Counted from the first letter of the stretch, positions 33,676 to 45,240 are shown. The stretch: 64,000 nucleotides of DNA from Cinnamomum chago (GCA_038049695.1 CP142451.1:66593501-66657500), one strand, 5' to 3'. Translations and numbers: made by a program. Notes: generated by a model from the letters alone, not told the origin.

Positions 33676-33945
33676 TTATACCTTTGGAGTCCAATAGTGC
33701 TCTAATGGAGAAGAAGACAATTAGCTTGAATAAGAACTCTTCTTGAATCAAATTAGGATCTCCAAGACCTTGTTGTCTTCCACGCTATGACCCACTATCA
33801 GATATCTTTTCTCAAAAAGATTGGTGGAAACTTCTAGAGAAAACCCAACTAGAAACTCCAAGGAATTAGAAGAGAAAGAGAGGAGAGAGAGGTGTACGAC
33901 AATTGCACAAAAGAGGGGGTTGGGCGTGAATTCCAATGCTGGATG

Positions 33946-35635
33946 TGTTAGATTGTATGGACTCAATCCATCAGTTGATGTAATAAATTGATTAATTTCT
34001 TTATTTATTAATGAAATCATGCTTTCCTTTCATGAGATGAATGACGTTTTATTACTTAATGCACATAACCAATACATATGACATGATGATTTATGAGATG
34101 AGTCGGGTCCCATTAGTATATTAAATGTGATATATGTGTATGGATGAGATCCACATACGGGAGATATGTGTCACAAATCTTATACTTAAAAATATCTTCA
34201 CAACCATTGATGAGACTGGGCATCTCATCTGATAAGGTTGTAGCACTTTGATCACTATGAGATGGTGTGATTTGTCTCGATCATCAGAATGGAAGATTCT
34301 GGATCACAGTGCTGGTAAATTGGATGTATTGAAGGACCATAAGAAACACCTTATGAATACTATCTTGATTTAAGGATTGCTCTCATAATTCCCTAGCAAT
34401 AGGCTCTCAATTCTGAGACATTGATGAACTCAAGTTTCTGTCTATTCATTTGCTTTGAGTCACCAATGAGTGAGGCCAACTGTAGGTCAACACCTCGGTT
34501 TCTTGGGTACGTGGTAGTAGGACTGTGGGAGCATACAATGATTAAGATGGAATCTATCTATATTATCCCATTGTGCCAATTAATGGATTTATCATTAGTA
34601 AGTGCACACCCATCTCGATTAAGAGTTAATTAGATGGTACTGATGGTCACTGTGATTAATTGGGACTCAAGGATAATAAGATGTGGGTCCACGATTTGAT
34701 GGGACAGATTTAATCCAATTGATCTATGGATATTGATAGAGGGGCCTACTTGTGGTAATGTGGAAGTTTAGGGTCTTCATTATAATTTATTCCTAAGACT
34801 GGAGTGCAATTGCATTTATATAGTGGTATTATTTGCAATTAACTGTGGGCCCGGATTGCACATGAGATGTGGGGTTGCGAGTCCTAGTTGGAGGTAGCTT
34901 TCTAAGGAATCCCTAGTGGTCCCCACGCTAGCCCAAGATATTAGAAAGTTATTAATCTTACTTGAACTCTAAAATGAAGGAATTAGAAAGTTACTATTTC
35001 TATTTGAAGTGAGACTTTTAATAGTGGTAATAGTAAGCTACTAATTTGTGGAAGTGTGACTTCTAATGCAATTAGTAAGAAAGTCATAAGAAGAGGTTTG
35101 TAGGCTATAAATATAGGAGAATATAGGGCTGGACATCCTATGCAAAAACCCATCTAGGGATTCAAGCCCAGCCCTTCTCAAGTGCAAGAGTTGTACATCT
35201 CTTATTATTCTCTTCTCTATTCTAGTTCTCTTCTAGTTCCTTGGAGATTCTAGTAGGGTTTTCTCTTGGAGATCCCACCCATCTTCTTGAGAAAAGAGAC
35301 CTGATAAACGGGTCATAGCGTGGAAGATCAGCAGGTCTTGAAGATCTTTATTTGATACGTGAAAGAGCTTCATCATAAAAAAAAGATGCAACTTCTCCAT
35401 TAGAGCACAACCGAGCTCCAAAGGTATAATCTACTTCCTTGTATATTGTAGATTTTTATGGATGCTTGTTGACTACTGTTCTATCTTATAGATAGGTTTA
35501 TTTACTGATCATGATGGCTGAGATTGAGGACATGGATCCTGTATTGGGTTTTATAGCCTTCTAGATAGTTGATCCCTGAGTCAAGTGGGTCAAAAGTTTT
35601 GAAAACCTATCCACGAGGCCCACCTATTTCCAACA
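33946..35635 (+). mobile_element. Inner solo LTR (plus orientation), same family as the outer one
   Basis: It runs TGTTAGATTGTATGG to TTTCCAACA, 1690 bp, with a TATAAATA at about 35106-35113 as probable promoter. It is the reverse complement of the surrounding outer solo LTR, which it splits into a left and a right part. The flanks GGATG (33941-33945) and AGACG (35636-35640) match at three of five positions, both changes being transitions, so a decayed TSD is likely. No internal domain is present. Confidence 0.82.
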
Positions 35636-36879
35636 AGACGTCTAGCCCCCTTATGGTCTGTTTTATAGCCCCTCAATTGCCCTCTTTTCTAAATTGAAAT
35701 ATAAGTTCAACTCCCATTACAAATTAGTAACTTTCGCCTTTCTAATTATTATAGAAGTCTTACTTCCACAACAACTAGTAACTTACTATTACTACTATTA
35801 GTAGTCCTACCTCAAATAGAAATAGTAACTTTCTAATTCCATCCTTTTGGAGTTCAAGTAGGATTAGTATCTTTCTAATATCTTGGGCTAAAGAGGGGAC
35901 CGCTAGGGATTCCATAGAAAGCTGACTCCAATTAGGACACCGCGACCCCACATCTCATGTGCAATCTGGGCCCACAATTAATTGCAAATAACACCACTAT
36001 ATAAATGCAATTGCACTCCAGTCTTAGGAATAAATTACAATGAAGACCATAAACTTCCCAATTACCACAAGTAGGCCCCTCTATCATTATCCATGGATCA
36101 ATTGGAATAAATATGTCCCTTCCAATCTTAGATCCACATCTTATTATCCTTGAGCCCCAATTAATTACAGTAATCATCAGTACCATCCAATTAACTCTTA
36201 ATCGAGATGGGTACACACTTACTAATGAGAAATCCATTAATTGGCACAAGGAGATAATATAGATAGATTCCATTTTGACCATTGAATGTTCCCACAGTCC
36301 TACTACCATGTACCCAAGACACCGAGGTGTTGACCTACAGTTGGCTTCACTCATTGGTGACTCAAAGCAAATGAATAGATAGAAACTTGAGTTCATCAAT
36401 ATCTCAGGATTGAGAGTGTATTGCTAGGGAATTATGAGATCAGACCTTAAAATAGAGACAATATTCCATAAGGTGCTTCGCACGGTCCTTCAATACATCC
36501 AATGTACCAGCACCGTGATCCAGAATCTTACATTCTGATGATCGAGACAAATCACACTATCTCATAGTGATCAAAGTATTGCAACTTTATTAGATGAGAT
36601 GCCTAGTCTCATCACTGGTTGTGAAGATATTTAAGTATAAGATTTGTGAGACATGTCTCCCGTATGTGGATCTCATCCATACACATATATCACATCTATT
36701 ATACTAATGGGACCCGATTCATCTCATGAACCATCATGTCATATGTATTAGTTATGTGAACTAAGTAATAAAACACCATTCATCTCATGAAAGGAAAGCA
36801 TGATTTTATTGATAAATAAAGAAATTAATCAATTTATTACATCATCTGATGGATTGAGTCCATACAATCTAACACTTTG

Positions 36880-37449
36880 GGTATTACGAATGAATTGTCA
36901 AAGACATTGCAGCGTAAAGATCAAGATATTGTCAATCAATGAGAGACAATATTAATGGGTGGGATTCTCTCCTCTCTAGAGTTCATTCGTTTTGCGATAA
37001 AAATGAAATCCCCATTCCGAATATGGATGATTTTTTTTGTTGATCGAAAGCGATCACGACGTAAAGCTAAAGTGACAAACCTACATCATTTTCGTGTTGA
37101 AATATTTTTACACTAGAATTGATATATCACTTCAAGAGCTTAACCATCGCTTCGATGAGGTGACCACCGAGTTGCTTCTTTGTTTTTCATTCCTCGATCC
37201 AAGTGATTTATTTTTTGCTTTTGATATGGAAAAATTGATCTGTCTTTATCAATTTTATCTGGACAATTTTTCATAATCAGATCGGGTGATGCTTGATAAT
37301 CAGTTGGAGACTTACATTATTGACATGTGCAGAAATAGCAAGTTCCTAGAAGTGAAAGGAATTAGTGGCCTTGCTCGGAAGATGGTTGAAACAAAAAAAG
37401 ACATTATATATCTTTTAATTTATCTACTCTTGAAATTGGCTCTAACCCT
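36880..37449 (+). pseudogene. hAT transposase fossil, piece 2
   Basis: It resumes with GITNELSKTLQRKDQDIVNA and continues GWDSLLSRVHSFCDKNEIPI, VDRKRSRRKAKVTNLHHFRV, then LNHRFDEVTTELLLCFSFLD, and ends KKDIIYLLIYLLLKLALTL at the CACTA insertion. These are the conserved segments before the dimerisation domain in ZMYM1-like hAT proteins. There are a few stops and frame changes (for example near 36941, 37122 and 37275). Confidence 0.82.
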
Positions 37450-37579
37450 CACTATAAGAAATCTAGGCTGCTATGACGAAATTTGATGACGAAAATTTTT
37501 TTTTGTCTTAAAAGAACACCGAAAGAGGACGAAATATAAATTTTGTCGTTTGTTTTCATTTTTTTCAAAAGTATAGGAG

Positions 37580-38080
37580 ACGAAAAAAAATCTCGTCTGC
37601 AAAAATAAGGCGCTAACTTCATTTGCGTTGGCGCCAATTATTTTAGCTCATTGGAGACGAACATTTTTGTCACAAAATATAATTTGTTTTTGTGACGAAC
37701 GTAATTCGTCACTAATAAGGATATGTTATGGAAGACGAAAATATTTTGTCACCAAAATAAGGCGCCAATTTCGTTTGCGTTGGCACGAATTATTTTAGCT
37801 CATTGGAGACGAACATTTTTGTGACAAAATATAATTTTTTTTTGCGACGAACGTAATTCGTCACCAATAAGGATAAGTTATGGAAGACGAACATATTTTG
37901 TCACCAAAATAAGGCGCCAATTTCATTTGCTTTGGTGCTAATTATTTTTGCTCATTGGAGACAAACATTTTTGTCACAAAATATATTTTATTTTTGCGAC
38001 GAACATAATTCGTCACTAATGAGGATAAGTTATGGAAGACAAAAATATTTCGGCCAACAAAATAAGGCGTCAGTTTCATT
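37580..38080. repeat. About 150-bp tandem repeat in the CACTA-type element
   Basis: A unit containing 'aaaataaggcgccaatttc', 'ctcattggagacgaacattt' and 'ggataagttatggaagacga' repeats about three and a half times. The phrase 'ttatggaagac' lies near 37726, 37878 and 38030. It carries many GACGAA and TTCGTC words, so it probably extends the subterminal binding array. Confidence 0.85.
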
Positions 38081-38139
38081 CACACTTGAGCCTATTCCTC
38101 TCTTACAAGTATTGCTTTGGAAAAGCCTTTAAAATGACT

Positions 38140-38560
38140 AAAATGAGCCCCCCAGGCCCTAACGTCCCGCCCCCCCAATCCAACGCCCCTTTTCCAAAAC
38201 CCATTTCCCCCTTTGTCCCTCCCTCTATCCCGGTCTCTCTTTTCCAAAACCCTTTTCCAGAAGAGGAGAGAATAACCCTTTTCCCCATTTTCCAAAACCC
38301 TTTTCCAACATCTCCCACCCATTGTCTCAGGCAGCAGCCCCATGGCCCATTGCCCCCCATCAATCATCATCACCCTCCATCAACACACGCAGTGCAGACC
38401 CATCCCTGATCAGTGATCCCTCTCATCTCTACTTCTCTCAGTCTCTCTCGCCTAAAACTCCCAGACGCAGCCACCATCACTAATCACCATCATCTGTGCC
38501 CATCATCCTCCATCCAGGAGTCCGCCACCGCTAGGTACACCTACCTCTCTCAGTCTCTGC
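38140..38560 (+). other. C-rich gene-leader-like segment inside the CACTA-type element
   Basis: The composition changes abruptly to pyrimidine-rich DNA with 'cccttttccaaaaccc' repeats and then 'gccaccatcactaatcacc' and 'ccgccaccgctaggtacacc'. It looks like a plant 5' leader with a possible splice donor (CTAG|GTACAC at about 38532). This might be captured host DNA. No protein domain is recognised. Confidence 0.35.
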
Positions 38561-38563
38561 TCC

Positions 38564-39903
38564 TGTGAGAACTTGGTCCGAGCGGTACCCTTAACCACGG
38601 GGCGTAGCGTGTCAACCATGGGCTTCAAACGGTGAGTCTCCGTTAGCCCGCACTAGAAATATCCAAGTCTTGACATTGGGCTTATAAGTCAAACCCCGTA
38701 TTAACTTAGCATGAGGCTTTTTAAAACCGTGCGTCCCCAAATATCGTAAGAACTCCGAAGTTAAGCGTGCTCGGGCGGGAGCAGTACTAGGATGGGTGAC
38801 CTCTCGGGAAGTCCTCGCGCGTGCACGTGGGCCAAAGCGGACAATTTCATGCTGAGTTGGGCGGGGGTGTGACAGTTGGTATCAGAGCCGAGGATGACTC
38901 TATTTCTAGTGGGGGGAATGTGAGATCTTGGTCCGGGCAGTACCCTTAACCACGGGGCGTAGCGTGTCAACCACGGGCTTCAAACGGTGAGTCTCCGTTA
39001 GCCCACATCGGAAATATCCAAGCCTGGCCATGGGTTTATAAGTTAAACTCCGTATTAACTTAGCATGAGGCTTTTTAAAACCGTGCGGCCCCGAAAATCG
39101 TAAGAACTCCAAAGTTAAGCGTGCTCGGGCGGGAGCAGTACTATGATGGGTGACCTCCTGGAAAGTCCTCGTGCGTGTACGTGGGCCAAAGCGGACAATT
39201 TCATGCTGAGTTGGGCGGGGCTGTGACAGTTGGTATCAAAGCTGATGACGACTCTATTTCCAGTGGGGGGGAATGTGAGATCTTGGTCCAGGCAGTACCC
39301 TTAACCACGGGGCGTAACGTGTCAACCACGGGCTTCAAACGGCGAGTCTCCGTTAGCCCGCATCGGAAATATCCAAGTCCTGACCATGGGTTTGTAAGTT
39401 AAACCCCGTATTAACTTAGCATGAGGCTTTTTAAAACCGTGCGGCCCCGAAAATCGTAAGAACTCTGAAGTTAAACGTGCTCGGGCGGGAGCCATACTCT
39501 GATGGGTGACCTCCTGGGAAGTCCTCGCGCGTGTACGTGGGCCAAAGCGGACAATTTCATGCTGAGTTGGGCAGGGCTGTGATAGTTGGTATCAGAGCTG
39601 AGGACGACTATATTTCTAGTGGGGGAGAATGTGAGATCTTGGTCCGGGCGGTACTCTTAACCACGGGGCGTAGCGTGTCAACCACGGGCTTCAAACGATG
39701 AGTCTCCGTTGGCCCGCATCGGAAATATCCAAGTCTTGACCATGGGCTTATAAGTCAAACCCCGTATTAACTTAGCATGAGGACTTCTAAAACTGCGTGG
39801 CTCTAGAAATCGTAAGAACTCCGAAGTTAAGCGTGCTCGGGCGGGATCTGTACTAGGATGGGTGACCTCCTGGGAAGTTCTTGGGTTGGGTTGGGTTGTG
39901 ACA
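38564..39903 (+). mobile_element. Cassandra TRIM array: four LTRs with 5S-rRNA-like domains, three internal segments
   Basis: LTRs lie at 38564-38874, 38919-39228, 39274-39584 and 39630-39903, each TGTGAGA... to TGTGACA (TGTGATA in the third; the last is shortened near its end). Between them are segments of about 44 bp made of a Met-tRNA primer-binding site (TTGGTATCAGAGC) and a polypurine tract (AGTGGGGGGAA). Each LTR contains a stretch matching the 3' half of plant 5S rRNA, including 'aactccgaagttaagcgtgc' (A box), the intermediate element and 'gatgggtgacctcctgggaa' (C box); in the first copy this is 38748-38822. That combination defines Cassandra. No TSD was found at the ends. Confidence 0.92.
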
Positions 39904-40290
39904 TCCTTTATATTAAACGCGACAAAATTATTTCGTCTTTATTTCTTATATTTATGACAAAATATTTTTGTCTCTAATTTCTTCCTTTAATGATAGAATA
40001 TTTTGTCACTAATTACTTACAAGTATGTTTCCAGCAGAGTGTATTGGAGACGAAAAAAAATTACTTACAAATATGTTTTCAACAGAGTGTATTGGAGACA
40101 AAAAAATCGTCACAAATTTATCTTTTTCAATGACGAATTTTTTTTTTGTCTCCAATACCTTTTAGCGACAAGGCTTTGGCAACGAAACGGGTGACGAAAA
40201 TTTTTCGTCTCAGTTAGTTTCGGTGACGAAATATTTACATCTTGGGACAAGTTTCTGTCGTCCTTAAACCCTAAATTTCTTATAGTACCT

Positions 40291-40489
40291 ACCAATTGCT
40301 ACTGCTACCGTTGAAAGAGTGTTTTCTGTTATGAAAATCGTGAAGAGTCGGTTGCGCAATCAGATGGAGGGTGAGTGGATGAATGATTATTTGCTTCTAT
40401 ACATCGAAAAAAACATATTTAATAGCATTGACGATGAGACAATCATGCAACACTTTCAAAACATGAATAACAGTCAAGGGAAGTTGTAA
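40291..40489 (+). pseudogene. hAT transposase fossil, piece 3: C-terminal dimerisation domain
   Basis: This reads PIATATVERVFSVMKIVKSR, then QMEGEWMNDYLLLYIEKNIF and ETIMQHFQNM, ending at TAA 40487-40489. It is the hAT family dimerisation domain (T-A-T-V-E-R-x-F-S...K), intact over this stretch. It lies directly right of the CACTA-type element and continues piece 2. Confidence 0.88.
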
Positions 40490-40691
40490 TAGCTTTATTT
40501 TAAAGTTGAGTTATGACTTTTGATGAGAGAACGATAATTTATCTAATTAAATATTTTGTATCCATTTTAAAAGTAATATATTCTCTCTTTTGCCACTGTT
40601 AATGTGAAGACGTACAACGAAATGATGATTTTGGCCTTTTTAATTAACCATCATCCGCACCCCTTAAATAAAAATCATGTGTCCGCCACTG

Positions 40692-42168
40692 ATTGTGGGT
40701 TATTATGGGTTGGGTTGACTCAAACAACTTTCACCCAAACATAATTAAATTTATGAACAAGAGTCCTCTAAGGCTTTAACCATACATTAAGTTTAAATTA
40801 GACCCAAACCGATAAGTTAGTTTATAAAAAAAGGTAAGATCTACATGAACAATCCATAACTTTCTAAATCTTATTGGTGCAATTTAAAACCTATCATGAT
40901 AGGCAATATGGACAAGCTCTTTTTGTGTTATGACAAGCCTAATGTTAATTTTCTTCTTATAGGATCTTAAATTAGACGTAGGATCAACTAAAATTGGGTT
41001 GCTAAAATTCACCCTTTCTCTCTAACTTGCGCCGGCGTATGGAGAAAATAGTGCAGTAGCATGAACTCATCCATTACTTGATTATTTTATTTTCTTCATA
41101 TCCCCAACCTCCTAAGAGAGAAGAGCACATAAAAAAATCTTAAATAAGCTAACAAAGGGTCTACTTGAGAAAAAGAAAGAGAATGAATTATTTATACAAT
41201 GAGTATAGGATATGGATCTTTTTTTAAATAGTGACTATAGAAATAGAATTGCAAAACCAATAGAAATAAAATAAAATTCTCATAAAAACAAAAAAAGTAT
41301 AATATCAAAATAAAAAGATATACTCTCTAGAATTAAGTATTGAGTGTAAGGTTTAGCTGTAAGAAAAAGACAAACGAATTATGCGGGTTAAACGAGTTGA
41401 CCCCAACCCGACTTGTCTAAATGCAGGTTCGGAAAGCTTGACCCACAACTAACCCGTATATTATGCAGGTCGGGTTGTGCGTACCGTATGTGTGGGTCGG
41501 GTCGGGCCCTATTAACTGGTTTGGCTGGCTTTTTCGAGCTCGATCTACTTTTATGACAATCTAAGGAAATTATTGTTGATGGACCCGATTTCTTCCTTTC
41601 CTCTCCTATCTGTCCCCGGGGCTGCCGAGAGGGCCGAATGGAGGGAAAAACGGGGGGAAAGGCGGGTATCAACATTTTTTGTACGAGTATGCCAGATTTT
41701 CTATTCTACTTGGAATTTAGATATGGAGATCCGGAGATCTACCTTCACAAGTAGAAAGGAAATTAATCTTTTTTCTAACTTTCCATTGCACATATATTTA
41801 AGAAAAGAGACAATGTTTTTTTTTTTAATGTCGTGAGAGGCGATTTTGCCATAAAAGGCGATTTACAAATCTTATCAAAATGAAAGACAAGAATTGTGAA
41901 TTTTTTGTCTTTTAAAGAAAATACAAAATACAACAGAAAAGTGAGAAAAGGAATTTGACTTTTCAGGAGATTGCGGGGACTCGTTGAGATCGACAGTTGC
42001 AAGTTATGTATGGACTTCGCCATCGTCCTTCAGATGAGAACATGCGATGCTTCGATTCATTTGGCTTGGCTTGGACTTTAGTTTTTTTTAGAGGCTAAAG
42101 ACCAATGGAAGGTCCTGTATCCAACAAAAAAAACTGAAGAGACGGGCTGAAAAGCCGCGTCTAGGCCA
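40692..42168. other. Non-coding DNA with GGGTCGGGTT-type repeats
   Basis: No gene is seen. At 40700-40735 and 41380-41520 there are words such as 'gggttgggttgactc', 'accccaacccgac' and 'gggtcgggtcggg', related to those at 32046-32204. The rest is AT-rich intergenic sequence. Confidence 0.5.
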
Positions 42169-44099
42169 TGTTGAATAGGAGAAGAGAGGGCTTTGCCTTG
42201 GGGGGAGTGCCCCCCAAGGGACTTCAATCACCTTGTGGTGTTTGTTGCAGCAGAGTTTCTTCAGAGTAGCAGAGCTTCTGGATGATTTTTCTTGATTTCC
42301 GGGACTTGGGGTCGGGATCTTTCTGGCTGATTTTTCTTCGATCCGTTCTTCTTGGAATGCTCTCCTATTTATAGGCTTTTGGTAGCCATTTAGGAGGATT
42401 TATGAGCATTGATGGCTTTAAAGCTCCATGATGGGAGGAGTTACAAGTTTTTATTTCTTGATTTTGTAACCCCTTTTTCCTTGAATTTGATTGGCCGATG
42501 GAGAATGGTGGGCATTTAATCGCCTTTAATCTCCATGATGAGAGGAGTTTCATGGCTTTAATGCCATGATGGCTTTGACTTGTAACTCCCATTCTCTTGA
42601 ATCTGATTGGGCCATCCAAAATAATGAGTTAATGACCGCATTTAGTTAGGTCAATCAACAACATTTAGTGGTCACCGGGGATTTGAAGAGTCGCGGGCCG
42701 TGCCGCGTCTTTTGGAATTCTTCTTGCAATGATCGACGATGGATCTTCATGTTGATCAATGTCAGATGATCATGTAACTTCATACATTGATTGCTAACAG
42801 CAAACCGATGCCATTTGTCCTGTCAATTTCTCGATCGGTCGGGTAGAAGGTATGTTTCTTGGTTAGCCGGTCGGTGATCTTTGAGTGATCAATGATGATT
42901 CCATGCTTTTGATGGCGGATACGTGATGTTGGCGAAGATCAACGGGTTGTAAGCCTCAAAAGTCAGAATTTTGGAAAATCACAGGGTCTGGACATCTTGA
43001 AACACGAAAAGGAGCCGAAAAATGGCCTTTTGGTGGAAATCCGGCGACCCGGATTTCTAGGGTTGTCGGCGCCCATGGGGGAATTTTCCTCTTTGGTCGC
43101 CGTTTCGTCGGCCGTTTTTCAATCTTTTTGTTTCTTTTTTTCTCCTGTATTTTTCTTGTCATTTTTTTCTCATTTATTGGCTTGATTCTCCTGAAGAAAA
43201 CCTGACGAGAAGTCATGCAAAACCGAAGCACAAAGTTTCCTATTTTTTGGAAAAACCGAAGACTTTGTCGTGCAGAATTGCTGATTTTCGGTCAAGAGTT
43301 TAAACTAGGTCAAACGGTGTCGGAATGACCCGAAATTTGAGGTGAAGCCTCCTGAGTAGTAGATAGGACCAACCATGGGCTTTGGTTGAGTCTTGAAGCC
43401 GTTTGGGGTCCTGTCACTGCTAGGCTTGATTTCTCTACGAGGAAGACGTCGCGCTTTGATGTGCAGTCAACCGATGTCCGATTGACTTGAAATTTGGTAG
43501 GGAGCCTATTGGAGTCATTTTGAGATGATCCATTGGCTCCGTTTTGGATGTCATGGTCCCGGGGTGCTCTGTCGCCGGTAGCCTTGATTTTGTTTCGGAG
43601 CGTCAAAGTCGGGTCAAACGTTGTCGGAATGACCTGAAATTTGACGTGTAACCCTTTTGAAGGATGTTGAAGCCGCCCATGTGGTTCGTTTGATGAGAGA
43701 TGGCCTCGGTGGTTCTCGCTGCCGAGAGGCTTGATTTTGCTGTTCAAGGGTTGATGGAGGGTCAAATGTTGTCGGTTTGACTTGAAATTTGGACTGGAGC
43801 CCTTTGGAGGTATTTTGAGACCATCCGCAGGCTCTGGTCGAAGTTTTAATGTCTTCGGCGCCGTCGCTGCCAGGAGAGCCTGTTTGGCTACCGGAGGAGT
43901 AAAGTTGGGTCAAATGATGTTGGAATGGCCCAAAACTTCATGTGAACCCCTCTTTTGGTTGTCTTAGAGGATCTTGCAGTTTTCAAGCGTTTCTGACAAG
44001 ATCTGATGTTTGAAGCAGCATTGCTTGTTTTGTAATAGGATGCAGCTTCATGTGACTTCTTGATGTTGAAGAGGCAAAGTGACATTTTTGGTGTCAACA
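42169..44099 (-). repeat. LTR (3' LTR) of the Tat-like element, 1.93 kb
   Basis: The minus-strand start is TGTTGACACCAAAAATGTC at 44099 and the end is CCTATTCAACA at 42169. A promoter-like TATAAATA lies at 42366-42373 (minus), leaving about 200 bp as R-U5. The upstream part contains a diverged repeat of about 150 bp (43310-43950). The flanking five bases at 42164-42168 are GGCCA; the partner TSD would lie outside the window. Only one LTR is visible, so the borders are inferred. Confidence 0.65.
43310..43950. repeat. Diverged ~150-bp tandem repeat in the LTR U3
   Basis: A phrase like 'gtcaaacgttgtcggaatga' followed by '-ctgaaatttg' recurs at about 43310, 43466, 43613, 43759 and 43909, a spacing of 146-156 bp. 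Copies have drifted considerably. Confidence 0.8.
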
Positions 44100-44113
44100 A
44101 ATGTCCCCTCGAG
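44100..44113 (-). other. Polypurine-tract-like sequence next to the Tat-like LTR
   Basis: The minus strand reads CTCGAGGGGACATT immediately before TGTTGACACC. The GAGGGGA core fits a plus-strand primer and places the internal region of the element to the right. Confidence 0.55.
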
Positions 44114-44368
44114 GTACAACGACTTGTAACTTTTGGAGTCGATGTGCCTCGAAGAGAATCTTGAAGGAGAGCTTCTAACTTGACCAAGAGTCTTTGAGAG
44201 CTTCTGACTTGACCAAGAGTCTTTGAGCAATTTTGTTTTTGAATAGCCTTTTGAGTTTCTAAGGGAATTTTATGGTAGTGAGAGGGATCACATACCATCT
44301 CAAGGCAAAGTTTTGAAAACGACATGAGGGAGTTGGATTTTGGGTGTTGGATTTTGGTTTTTCCTTTT

Positions 44369-44700
44369 GACCTTGTGAACCTAAGGGCTTTATGTGGCGC
44401 ATCAGGCAGTCTAGAAGGATTCTTTTTTTCGTTTTTTGACCTTGTGACCTAACAAGCTGTATGTGGCAGGTTAGGGGGTCGGGGTTTGATTTTTGGATTT
44501 TGACCTTGTGACCCAACAAGCTGTATGTGGTAAGTTGGGGGGGGGGGGTCAGATTTGGTTTTAGTTTTGACCTTGTGACCTAACAAGCTGTATGTGGCGA
44601 GCCAGGGGGTCAGGATTTGATATTTTTTTTGGGGTTTTGGCCTTGTGACCTAACGAGCTTTAGGTGACGCGTTAGGGGACCGGAGTTTGGTTTTTTGTGG
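44369..44700. repeat. ~67-bp tandem repeat, five copies
   Basis: The phrase 'gaccttgtgacctaacaagc' (with variants) starts at about 44369, 44438, 44502, 44569 and 44638. Each copy continues with 'tgtatgtggc' and 'ttagggggtc'. It is non-coding. Confidence 0.9.
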
Positions 44701-45234
44701 GTTGTCAATTTCAAGATTTTGGCTCAATTTGGTTCATGAGGTTGGATGGTATGGTTTTTTGGAAACTCATGAGGCTTTTTTTTTTTTTGATGGTTGAATC
44801 GACTCAAGAGAGGCATGGAACCATTTTGTATGCTCTTGCCAAGAGGAATTTTTTAAAGGAAGCCCCTTTTAGTGCCTAGGTGGTGAAACCTGGCTCATGT
44901 GGGCTAGCCCATGGGACCTTAAGCTTTTAAAGATGGCTTAGATCTCACATGGTGTTATTTTGTAAAGAATATCCCTTTGCATAGAGAATATCTAAAAATA
45001 TCCTTACTTGGAGAGAATCTCTCAAGTTTCCTTTCTTTTGGGAGAGATTTTCTCAAAGTATCTCTCTTTGAGAGAGAATATTTCTCATTCCCTTTCTTTT
45101 TGGAGAAAATTTCTCAAAGAATCTTCTCTTTGGGAGCGAATATCTCAAATCTCTTTTTTTTTGGGAAGGCTGCTAATTTTTAGCACTTACCTCCTTTCTT
45201 TTCTCCTTGTTTCCTCTTTTGATTTGCTCTCTTT

Positions 45235-45240
45235 TATAAA
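45235..45240 (+). promoter_or_regulatory. TATA box of the antisense gene
   Basis: 'ctcttttataaaagcaagg' lies about 130 bp upstream of the first ATG at 45368, with a C/T-rich stretch around the expected start site. It faces right, opposite to the Tat-like element. Confidence 0.55.

Larger units (their letters stand above)
32942..36874 (-). mobile_element. Outer solo LTR (minus orientation) holding two further insertions
   Basis: The plus-strand termini are TGTTGGAAGTAGG (32942) and CAATCTAACA (36874), flanked by the perfect 5-bp TSD CTTTG at 32937-32941 and 36875-36879. Its own sequence is 32942-33945 (minus the TRIM) plus 35636-36874, about 1.7 kb. It is homologous in reverse complement to the inner LTR at 33946-35635. 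No PBS, internal domain or coding sequence is present, so unequal recombination left a solo LTR. The apparent ORF at 35932-36399 is LTR sequence, repeated at 34421-34633. Confidence 0.9.
37450..40287. mobile_element. Non-autonomous CACTA-type element carrying Cassandra repeats
   Basis: The left end is CACTATAAGAAATCTAGG and the right end, read in reverse complement, is TACTATAAGAAATTTAGGG, with the last base mutated. A 3-bp TSD, CCT, lies at 37447-37449 and 40288-40290. Subterminal words of the GACGAAA...TTTCGTC type occur in both orientations near both ends. Deleting the element restores the hAT frame (...LALTL then PIATATVERVF). The inside holds a 152-bp tandem repeat, a C-rich gene-leader-like stretch at 38140-38560 and the Cassandra array. 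It has no transposase. Confidence 0.88.
32205..40691 (+). mobile_element. Fossil hAT transposon (ZMYM1-like/TTF family), broken by nested insertions
   Basis: Three collinear pieces of one transposase gene lie at 32213-32941, 36880-37449 and 40291-40489. Removing the intervening solo LTR (32942-36874) and CACTA element (37450-40287), together with one TSD copy each, rejoins the reading frame at both points. The right end 'cccttaaataaaaatcatgtgtccgccactg' at about 40661-40691 matches the common CAGTGGCGGA... terminus of this hAT group. The 8 bp after it, ATTGTGGG (40692-40699), match 32205-32212 at 7 of 8 positions. The left TIR and the N-terminal part are missing. Confidence 0.8.

Noticed and set aside
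34421-36399. ORFs reading MMNSSF.LFICFESPMSEANC on both strands
   Set aside because: They are the same LTR segment in opposite orientations, without a known domain.
38748-39890. Tandem 5S rRNA genes
   Set aside because: Only the 3' half of 5S is matched, and each unit has TG...CA ends, a Met-tRNA primer site and a polypurine tract. They are Cassandra LTRs.
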